Source of the DNA: an uncultured Chlamydiaceae bacterium | GTDB taxonomy: Bacteria; Chlamydiota; Chlamydiia; Chlamydiales; Parachlamydiaceae | Assembly (NCBI GenBank): GCA_945957185.1 | Contig: CAMFKA010000135.1 | Coordinates: forward strand, 1-6,002 | Direction: 5' to 3' | Length of the DNA: 6,002 nt | Shown here: piece after piece, positions 1 through 4,306 of the stretch | Numbering within the stretch: the first letter of the stretch is position 1 | Layout: each line of letters begins with the position of its first letter | The notes under the pieces: model-generated | What the model was told of the DNA's origin: nothing | Seen by the model: only the letters and a program-made list of their open reading frames with translations | Databases searched by the model: none | Position numbers and translations under genes: made by a program

Positions 1-434
1 GGATTAGGTGGTGGTGTTTGCTGCTTTTTTTGAGTTTCGAGCGGAACGACATTTTTGAAGACGACATGAACGCAAGCGACATGTAGACCTGTGAGTCGGG
101 TGACTTCTTCAGCAATGCGGCTTTGGATTTTTTCTGCCATTTCGGGGATCGAATGCCCAAAAAAGATGTTCACTTCGACGCGGATACTGACAGAGTGATT
201 TTTATTGTCTTGCTCAGAAGTGATTCCCTTGACACTCTCGGAACCTTTTCTTCCAAGGATGTTGTCGATGAAGTTGCCTTCGAGCAGCGAGATCCCTTCA
301 ATTTCAGAAAGGCACTGGAGAACGATCCCTTGGAACACTTTATTCTCGATATCGCGGACGAAAAGGGTGTCGGGAAGTTCGAATTCTTTAGTGTCCATTT
401 TCTTGGGAGTAGGCTTGTTTTTTGCTTCGATCAT
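1..434 (-). CDS. Asp23/Gls24-family protein (3' end beyond window)
   Basis: The frame is open from an ATG at 434 to the left edge with no stop, giving 144 visible residues of an incomplete protein. Residues about 24-130 look like the Asp23/Gls24 fold. A first helix (VRDIENKVFQGIVLQCLSEI) leads to the G-I-S-L-L turn, then a beta strand (SVSIRVEVNI), a G-x-x-I-P-E-M helix, and the typical closing segment T-G-L-H-V-A-C-V-H-V-V-F. The visible tail (from residue 133) is Lys/Gln/Pro-rich and looks disordered. In Gram-positive bacteria this family is linked to envelope stress and is membrane-tethered by partner proteins; its role in Chlamydiota is not known to me, and no signal peptide or membrane segment is visible. 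The start is supported by AAAGGTG (438-444) just upstream; the next ATG, at codon 13 (398), lacks that spacing. The gene stands alone behind a long spacer. Confidence 0.8.
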   Translation of the reverse strand, partial: MIEAKNKPTPKKMDTKEFELPDTLFVRDIENKVFQGIVLQCLSEIEGISLLEGNFIDNILGRKGSESVKGITSEQDNKNHSVSIRVEVNIFFGHSIPEMAEKIQSRIAEEVTRLTGLHVACVHVVFKNVVPLETQKKQQTPPPN

Positions 435-468
435 GGTGCACCTTTCTAGCTGAAGTTGACTAAACCTC

Positions 469-498
469 ATTGTAGCATAAGGCTGAATTTTAAATCAC
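469..498 (-). promoter_or_regulatory. candidate promoter of the Asp23-like gene
   Basis: On the minus strand a TACAAT -10 box (469-474) is preceded, 18 bases further upstream, by a poor -35 candidate GTGATT (493-498). It lies about 35 bases upstream of the ATG at 434, a suitable distance for a short leader. The -10 is good but the -35 matches consensus at only three positions, so the call is tentative. Confidence 0.4.
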
Positions 499-632
499 GT
501 GTGTACTGTACGTTATTTTTAAAAAAGCAAAGAGAAGACAAGGTTGCCAAGCCATCTCCGGCATAGATGTCAACCTAACTCATTATATTTCCCATGTCAT
601 TAACAATTAACATCCAATTAGTGGAATAGATT

Positions 633-765
633 CACGCGGAGACGCAGAGACGCGGGGACGCGGAGAGTTTTTAAGGTAGTAAAAGGGATCTCATTGTCTA
701 TACGGAAAATCACAAAATATTTTCTTTTATAAAAAAACTCCGCGTCTCAGCGTCCCCGCGTTGTG
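633..765. repeat. inverted pair of GC-rich octamer arrays (MITE- or REP-like)
   Basis: The left arm (633-665) is four imperfect tandem octamers of the form GACGCGGA: CACGCGGA, GACGCAGA, GACGCGGG, GACGCGGA. It is followed by GAG and a T-run to 672. The right arm (731-765), read on the minus strand, is about three octamers of the same type (AACGCGGG, GACGCTGA, GACGCGGA) followed by G and a T-run. The arms face each other across a 58-base A+T-rich middle with no coding capacity. They could fold into an imperfect hairpin whose best core is GACGCGGAG (657-665) paired with 738-746. Composition is strikingly GC-rich against an A+T-rich spacer. No target-site duplication is evident. It may be a non-autonomous repeat or a structural element; other copies in the genome would settle this. 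Confidence 0.7.
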
Positions 766-847
766 CTGCTATCGTTCCTTGAAGATTGATTTTTAATAAT
801 TTAAACAAGGAAATGAATTAGATTGATGTTGGCAGGTTTTTTTTGGG

Positions 848-898
848 AAAAATAAACCCCAATCGACCACTTTGAAAAAAGTCGTCAGATTGGGGTTT
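848..898 (-). terminator. intrinsic terminator of the rpmJ-rpsN operon
   Basis: A long hairpin pairs 854-864 (AAACCCCAATC) with 888-898 (GATTGGGGTTT). The stem continues inward as GAC (865-867) with GTC (884-886) and ACTTT (869-873) with AAAGT (878-882), around a GAAA loop. Read on the minus strand it ends in TTTATTTTT (848-856). It begins 16 bases after the rpsN stop codon. In the plus direction the U-tract is only about four bases and there is no gene to terminate, so the minus-strand role is preferred. Confidence 0.9.
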
Positions 899-914
899 TG
901 TAAGCGGTGTGATA

Positions 915-1220
915 TTACCAGCTAGACTTAGTCACTCCAGGGATCATTCCGAACGAAGCGAGTTCACGGAAAGCGATACGGGAGAGTTGGAATTTGTTCA
1001 TGTACCCACGAACACGCCCTGTCAATTGGCAACGCTTGCGCAGACGGACCGGATTCGAATCGCGCGGCATTTTATTGAGCGCTTCGCGAGCTTGGGCACG
1101 CTCATCTTCAGTAAGGTTAACATCTAAAGAGCGCTTTTTCAGCTCTTGACGCTTTTCCCATTTCAGTTTGACTAGTCTTTCACGACGTTTTTGTTTTTCA
1201 ACAGATGACTTTTTCGCCAT
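915..1220 (-). CDS. rpsN: 30S ribosomal protein S14 (zinc-free type)
   Basis: The product is S14 (uS14), which binds 16S rRNA in the head of the small subunit. It has 101 residues, the length of the long E. coli-type S14. The N-terminal half is Lys/Arg-rich and helical. The C-terminal half carries the family signature: RDSNPVRLRKRCQLTGRVRG at about 53-72, followed by F-x-L-S-R-I-x-F-R-E-L-A and the terminal G-V-x-K-S-S-W. There is no C-x-x-C pair, so this is the zinc-independent form, with a single cysteine in R-C-x-L-T-G-R. The ATG at 1220 is preceded by GAAGGA (1229-1234) at good spacing. It follows rpmJ by 16 bases and is the last gene of that two-gene unit, ending just before a strong terminator. 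Chlamydiae also pair rpsN with rpmJ, away from the main ribosomal operons. Confidence 0.97.
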   Translation of the reverse strand: MAKKSSVEKQKRRERLVKLKWEKRQELKKRSLDVNLTEDERAQAREALNKMPRDSNPVRLRKRCQLTGRVRGYMNKFQLSRIAFRELASFGMIPGVTKSSW

Positions 1221-1236
1221 TACTTTATTCCTTCAC

Positions 1237-1374
1237 TTATTTTTTGCGGGCAGGGCCTTTTTGGCGTTGCTTCCGGTTTGGGTCTTTTTTGTTAATCACA
1301 TAAAGACGACCCTTACGTCTAACCAGCTTGTCGCCTTTGGAGGGATCTGCCTTGATTGATGCTCGAACTTTCAT
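1237..1374 (-). CDS. rpmJ: 50S ribosomal protein L36 (zinc-free type)
   Basis: This is a 45-residue L36 (bL36), a small 23S rRNA-binding protein of the large subunit. It begins MKVRASIKADPSKGDKLVRR and continues with the family pattern R-x-G-R-L-Y-V-I then D-P-N-R-K-Q-R-Q. The four zinc ligands of the classical C+ form are absent, and the protein runs about eight residues longer than the usual 37-38, ending in a basic G-P-A-R-K-K tail. From memory this sequence type, including the tail, is characteristic of Chlamydiota. The frame is open upstream to an ATG at 1449, but 1374 is chosen because it matches the conserved N-terminus and has AGGA (1381-1384) just upstream. It is the first gene of the rpmJ-rpsN unit. 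Confidence 0.96.
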   Translation of the reverse strand: MKVRASIKADPSKGDKLVRRKGRLYVINKKDPNRKQRQKGPARKK

Positions 1375-1409
1375 GATGTATCCTAATACGGCTCTTGATG
1401 TTGCTAATA

Positions 1410-1438
1410 AATATACAGACTTTATAAGAAATTGGCAA
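1410..1438 (-). promoter_or_regulatory. promoter of rpmJ-rpsN
   Basis: On the minus strand TTGCCA (1433-1438) and TATATT (1410-1415) are separated by exactly 17 bases, close to sigma70 consensus. The predicted start near 1402-1404 leaves a leader of roughly 30 bases before the rpmJ ATG at 1374, containing its AGGA ribosome binding site. It supports the start at 1374, because the upstream ATG at 1449 would lie outside the transcript. Confidence 0.75.
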
Positions 1439-1507
1439 TATTTTTGCAAGGGATTTCCCGGATTTTCCTCATTTTCAACTTTCCTCCTTCACACCCCTTT
1501 TTCCCAT

Positions 1508-1537
1508 TTGACATTTTCTATGCAAGACAGCTATACT
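1508..1537 (+). promoter_or_regulatory. promoter of rpmH-rnpA-helicase
   Basis: A perfect TTGACA (1508-1513) is followed after 18 bases by TATACT (1532-1537), a strong sigma70-type promoter. The predicted transcription start near 1544 gives a leader of about 30 bases before the rpmH GTG at 1575, including AGAAGGGG (1559-1566) as ribosome binding site. It is the only strong plus-strand promoter I see ahead of the three-gene unit. It lies back to back with the rpmJ promoter, about 70 bases between the two -35 boxes. Confidence 0.85.
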
Positions 1538-1574
1538 CCAATCACTAAATCTAACTAAAGAAGGGGTTTTTCCT

Positions 1575-1712
1575 GTGAAACGTACATACCAACCTAGCAA
1601 GCGCTGCCGCAAAGCTGTTCACGGATTTCGCGCAAGAATGAGCACTGCAAACGGTCGCAAAATCATCAATCGCCGTCGCCGTATTGGACGCAAGCAACTG
1701 ACTCGCGTGTGA
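1575..1712 (+). CDS. rpmH: 50S ribosomal protein L34
   Basis: The product is L34 (bL34), a very basic 45-residue protein of the large ribosomal subunit. The family signature is complete: K-R-T-Y-Q-P-S at the N-terminus, then R-K-A-V-H-G-F-R-A-R-M-S-T-A-N-G-R-K, an R-R-R-R-I-G-R-K run and a short L-T-R-V end. Translation starts at a GTG (1575), fixed by the conserved N-terminus because no ATG lies in frame before it; AGAAGGGG sits about nine bases upstream. The stop codon TGA (1710-1712) overlaps the GTG start of rnpA by four bases (GTGA at 1709-1712), so the two are likely translationally coupled. The rpmH-rnpA pair is conserved across bacteria. The gene is easily missed because of its length and start codon. 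Confidence 0.97.
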   Translation: MKRTYQPSKRCRKAVHGFRARMSTANGRKIINRRRRIGRKQLTRV

Positions 1713-2062
1713 GCTGCTCTTATCCTAAATCTGCACGGTTGAGACTGAGAAGAGAGTTCCAAAAAGTCTCTTCTCAGGGACAAACCGTCACCGGCACCTT
1801 CCTCTCTGCGAAAGTGCTTAAATCTACAGAAGGGGTTAGACTAGGGATCACTGTCACTAAAAAGTATGGTAAAGCCCACGACCGCAACCACTTCAAGAGA
1901 CTTGTCCGCGAAAGCTTCCGCCTCTGTCGAGCACAAGTTATAAGCCCTATTGACATAAACATCAGGCCTCTGTTAAAAGCTCGTCAGGCTTCTTTTAGTG
2001 AGATCAGCAATGACATCGCAATCCTCCTCAAACCTTTTAGCTCAGCTCCTAGCGCAACTTAA
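1709..2062 (+). CDS. rnpA: ribonuclease P protein component
   Basis: The product is the protein subunit of RNase P, which helps the catalytic RNA remove 5' leaders from precursor tRNAs. It has 117 residues, normal for the family. It opens with the typical Arg-rich segment L-R-L-R-R-E-F-Q-K-V (11-20), has the central strand V-R-L-G-I-T-V-T-K-K-Y-G-K-A (43-56), and carries the diagnostic RNR motif D-R-N-H-F-K-R-L-V-R-E-S-F-R at 58-71. Start is the GTG at 1709, overlapping the rpmH stop by four bases; translational coupling probably replaces a strong ribosome binding site. Its last 53 bases overlap the helicase reading frame if that starts at the ATG at 2010. The catalytic RNA gene (rnpB) is not in this window. 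Confidence 0.96.
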   Translation: MSCSYPKSARLRLRREFQKVSSQGQTVTGTFLSAKVLKSTEGVRLGITVTKKYGKAHDRNHFKRLVRESFRLCRAQVISPIDINIRPLLKARQASFSEISNDIAILLKPFSSAPSAT

Positions 2063-4001
2063 TCCCGCGCAAAAGGACGCTGTCGAAACCATCCATGGGC
2101 GACTCCTTGTCCTCGCCGGCGCCGGCAGTGGAAAAACAAAGGTTTTGACTCTACGGATGGCACACCTTGTTCAACACCATCGAGTGCACCCAAAATCGAT
2201 TTTAGGACTCACCTTCACCAACAAAGCTGCGGAGGAGATGAACCACCGTTTAGCTGTCCTTATCGATCCCGATAGCGCTAAACAAGTCACTCTAAGCACG
2301 TTCCACGGATTCTGCATGCAGGTGCTTCGCAGCGATATCGAGCGGCTTGGCTACACCTCGCAATTCACGCTTTACGACGAAAAAGATGTGCAGCGACTTA
2401 TCGTCATGATCGCGAGGGACGAGCTTGGTCACGAATCGGAGACAATGCCTTCGTTAGCGGGAACGATGCAGGCGATTAACTGGGCAAAAAACCGCGGCCT
2501 TGTTGAAGAGGAGATTTCCGATCCCGATTCACAGTGGCATCAAGGTTTTACCAGAACCGTCTATCGTCGGCTCCAAGACAGTTTACGCGCCTATAACGCC
2601 GTCGATTTCGACAATCTCCTCACTCTCACCCTCGAGTTATTTGAAAAACACCCCGATATTTTGGAAAAGTATCAAGAGCGCTTCCGCTACATCATGATCG
2701 ACGAATACCAGGACACCAATCCTGTGCAGTACAAAATTGCGTCTTTACTTGCCGCCAAATACGGCAATTTGTGTGTTGTCGGCGATGACGATCAATCGAT
2801 TTATGGGTGGCGGGGAGCAGAGGTGCGAAATATCCTCGATTTCAACGATGCCCGCACTATCAAATTAGAGCAAAATTACCGCTCGACGAACATGATTCTA
2901 AAAGCGGCGAATAGTGTCATCGAAAAAAATACGGAGAGACACCCTAAAGTGTTATGGAGTCAAAATGGGGAGGGCGCTCCTATCGAACTGTTCCACGCGC
3001 CGAAAGAGGAAAATGAAGCGCAAGCTGTCGCCTATCGTATCGTGAAGCTCAAAGAATCGATGGGGCTCATGTGGAAAGACATCGCCATTCTCTATCGCTC
3101 GAACGCCTTAAGCCGCCCGTTCGAGTTCGCCCTCATGCGGCAACCGTGGAACGATGGAGACAAGTGGGTGACAGGAGTTCCTTATCAAGTGTTTGGGGGG
3201 CAGGAGTTCTATGAACGGCGAGAAGTGAAAGACCTCTTCGCTTACATGCGGGTGATCCATAACCCTCTCGATCAGGAAGCTATTTTGCGCATCATCAATC
3301 AGCCGCGCCGCGGGATAGGCGAAGCGACACTTGATGCGATCACTAAAAGAAACAGGGCTGAAAAAGTTCCCCTTTGGGATGCCCTTATTGAAACGTTAGA
3401 GAACGAAGCGTATCGCTCCGAAATTCCTTCTCGAGCTTTAAAAGGGATCGAAGAGTTTGTTGATACCATCGAACTCGCCGCTCAAACTTTTGAGCACCAA
3501 CCCATGGATCAAGCGTTGCGATGGCTTGTCGATAAAATTAATTACCGCAAGGCGATCCACGAAGAAGTCAAAAGCGCGCAGATGCGGCTGTTTAAATGGA
3601 GCAATGTCGAAGAGTTTATCGCTTCGTTGGCAGAGCAAAAATCGTTACAAGATTTTGTGCAAAACACTCCCCTCGAAACAAATTGGAATAAAAAGCAGCA
3701 AGGATTGAATGAAAACAAAGTGACGATGATGACTCTTCACAGCGCAAAAGGATTGGAATTTAAAGCTGTCTTTTTGGTGGGGATCGAAGACCACATTATC
3801 CCGCACGAAAAAAGCATGAAGCAGACGGGATTGGAGGAGGAGCGACGATTGATGTATGTGGCGATCACGCGAGCCAAGCAATACCTGACCATCAGCATGT
3901 CGCGGCAAAGAAAGAGGATGGGGCAAGACTACCCGAGCCAACCTTCGCGCTTTCTGTTTGATATTCCGAAGGATTGCCTTAATTTAGTCTCCTGGGCGTA
4001 A
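2010..4001 (+). CDS. uvrD: UvrD/PcrA/Rep-family superfamily 1 DNA helicase
   Basis: The product is an ATP-driven 3'-5' DNA translocase and helicase of replication or repair. Residues are numbered from the alternative GTG at 1998 (667 residues); the ATG at 2010 gives 663. All core motifs are intact: Q-type L-N-P-A-Q-K (21-26), Walker A A-G-A-G-S-G-K-T (40-47), Ia T-F-T-N-K-A-A-E-E-M (72-81), Walker B D-E-Y-Q-D-T (235-240), III V-G-D-D-D-Q-S-I-Y-G-W-R-G-A (261-274), IV L-E-Q-N-Y-R-S-T (290-297), V T-L-H-S-A-K-G-L-E-F (579-588), VI E-E-R-R-L-M-Y-V-A-I-T-R-A (614-626). Length, the segment near 516-545 and the end P-S-R-F-L-F-D-I-P resemble Rep more than PcrA or UvrD, which have longer tails. Chlamydial orthologues are usually named uvrD, so the symbol is conventional. 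Neither candidate start has a good ribosome binding site; coupling to rnpA is likely. About ten extra residues lie at 382-392. The stop codon falls on the edge of the 4000-4299 repeat. Confidence 0.93.
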   Translation: MTSQSSSNLLAQLLAQLNPAQKDAVETIHGRLLVLAGAGSGKTKVLTLRMAHLVQHHRVHPKSILGLTFTNKAAEEMNHRLAVLIDPDSAKQVTLSTFHGFCMQVLRSDIERLGYTSQFTLYDEKDVQRLIVMIARDELGHESETMPSLAGTMQAINWAKNRGLVEEEISDPDSQWHQGFTRTVYRRLQDSLRAYNAVDFDNLLTLTLELFEKHPDILEKYQERFRYIMIDEYQDTNPVQYKIASLLAAKYGNLCVVGDDDQSIYGWRGAEVRNILDFNDARTIKLEQNYRSTNMILKAANSVIEKNTERHPKVLWSQNGEGAPIELFHAPKEENEAQAVAYRIVKLKESMGLMWKDIAILYRSNALSRPFEFALMRQPWNDGDKWVTGVPYQVFGGQEFYERREVKDLFAYMRVIHNPLDQEAILRIINQPRRGIGEATLDAITKRNRAEKVPLWDALIETLENEAYRSEIPSRALKGIEEFVDTIELAAQTFEHQPMDQALRWLVDKINYRKAIHEEVKSAQMRLFKWSNVEEFIASLAEQKSLQDFVQNTPLETNWNKKQQGLNENKVTMMTLHSAKGLEFKAVFLVGIEDHIIPHEKSMKQTGLEEERRLMYVAITRAKQYLTISMSRQRKRMGQDYPSQPSRFLFDIPKDCLNLVSWA

Positions 4002-4032
4002 AGTCTACCCCAGATGCAGCGCAGTAACTTCA

Positions 4033-4065
4033 CCCCTGCCCTTGCCCTTGCCCCTGCCCTTGCCC
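4033..4065 (+). repeat. CCCTTG hexamer array, left arm
   Basis: Five tandem hexamers (CCCCTG, CCCTTG, CCCTTG, CCCCTG, CCCTTG) plus a trailing CCC form the inner half of the left arm. The minus strand therefore has six runs of three or more G with three-base spacers, a G-quadruplex-type pattern. The array has one unit fewer than its inverted partner. Confidence 0.9.
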
Positions 4066-4115
4066 AAAATCTTACGAAACAGTGTTCGATTATTGGAGTA
4101 TGCACTAGATGCAGG

Positions 4116-4142
4116 GTAGCCAGGCCGTCCCCGGCCTGGTAT
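4116..4142. repeat. palindromic hairpin unit, copy 1
   Basis: A 27-base unit begins GTAGCCAGG and ends CCTGGTAT. Its core folds as CCAGGCCG (4120-4127) against CGGCCTGG (4132-4139) around a TCCC loop. It is the inverted near-copy of 4180-4206. The resemblance to known REP-like palindromes is only by form. Confidence 0.8.
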
Positions 4143-4179
4143 TGAATTTGAAGCCTCACGTATGTGTAATGCCACAGAG

Positions 4180-4206
4180 ATACCAGGGCGGGGACGCCCT
4201 GGCTAC
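4180..4206. repeat. palindromic hairpin unit, copy 2 (inverted)
   Basis: Read on the minus strand this 27-base unit also begins GTAGCCAGG and ends CCTGGTAT. Its core stem is CCAGGGCG with CGCCCTGG around TCCC. Relative to copy 1 one C-G pair has become G-C, so both sides of the stem changed and pairing is kept. Confidence 0.8.
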
Positions 4207-4227
4207 TTTGAAGTAATGCTAAAATTT

Positions 4228-4266
4228 GGGCAAGGGCAAGGGCAAGGGCAAGGGCAAGGGCAGGGG
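4228..4266 (+). repeat. GGGCAA hexamer array, right arm
   Basis: Five perfect GGGCAA units, one GGGCAG and a final GGG run without interruption, making seven G-runs with three-base spacers on the plus strand. This is the inverted counterpart of the array at 4033-4065, one unit longer. The fourth unit of the left array carries a C in place of T that the right array lacks. Confidence 0.9.
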
Positions 4267-4306
4267 TGAAGTTACTGCGCTGCATCTGGTGGGGACTTTA
4301 GGGAAA

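Larger units (their letters stand above)
450..853. other. gene-free spacer between the Asp23-like gene and the rpsN terminator
   Basis: No convincing coding frame or RNA gene is visible. The spacer holds the candidate promoter of the Asp23-like gene at its left end, the octamer inverted-repeat element at 633-765, and otherwise A+T-rich sequence. Two weak hairpins can be drawn. One at 542-575 pairs GGTTG with CAACC outside and CATCT with AGATG inside. The other, at 775-812, pairs TTCCTTG with CAAGGAA around a 24-base loop. Neither carries a U-tract or a recognisable RNA motif. Confidence 0.6.
4000..4299. repeat. 300-bp nested inverted-repeat element (MITE candidate)
   Basis: The ends AAAGTC (4000-4005) and GACTTT (4294-4299) are inverted copies. 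After four weakly matching bases the arms become a perfect 44-base inverted match, 4010-4053 against 4246-4289. The similarity then runs on through a hexamer array to 4070 and 4221. Between the arms lies a 150-base middle containing two related hairpins. The element has no coding capacity; a minus-strand frame across it is an artefact of the hexamer repeat. A TA dinucleotide flanks each end (3999-4000, 4299-4300), which would fit a TA target duplication as made by IS630/mariner-type elements. TA is self-complementary, though, and could simply extend the inverted repeat. It fills almost the entire gap between the convergent helicase and pyk genes and may also limit read-through, although no U-tract is present. 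Confidence 0.75.

Noticed and set aside
123..453. Plus-strand frames of 108 and 82 codons opposite the Asp23-like gene
   Set aside because: Both are antisense to a minus-strand frame that matches the Asp23 pattern and has a promoter and ribosome binding site; neither plus frame has these.
542..575. Hairpin as a small RNA or riboswitch
   Set aside because: Only two 5-bp helices with an asymmetric internal loop, no promoter or terminator around it.
633..765. CRISPR array
   Set aside because: The units are contiguous octamers without spacers and are inverted across the element.
1237..1449. Longer L36 start at 1449 (70 residues)
   Set aside because: The extra 25 residues precede the conserved M-K-V-R start, lie across the promoter, and lack a ribosome binding site.
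1375..1574. Possible replication origin beside rpmH-rnpA
   Set aside because: In many bacteria rpmH lies near oriC, but I see no TTATCCACA-type DnaA boxes and no dnaA or dnaN gene here.
3929..4285. Minus-strand frame of 118 codons with an Ala-Leu dipeptide run
   Set aside because: The run is simply the translated hexamer array of the repeat element, and the frame overlaps the helicase end antisense. No ribosome binding site or family resemblance.
4000..4299. Ordinary intrinsic terminator
   Set aside because: The stem is far longer than a terminator hairpin and has no U-tract on either side; a role in blocking convergent transcription remains possible but is not shown.
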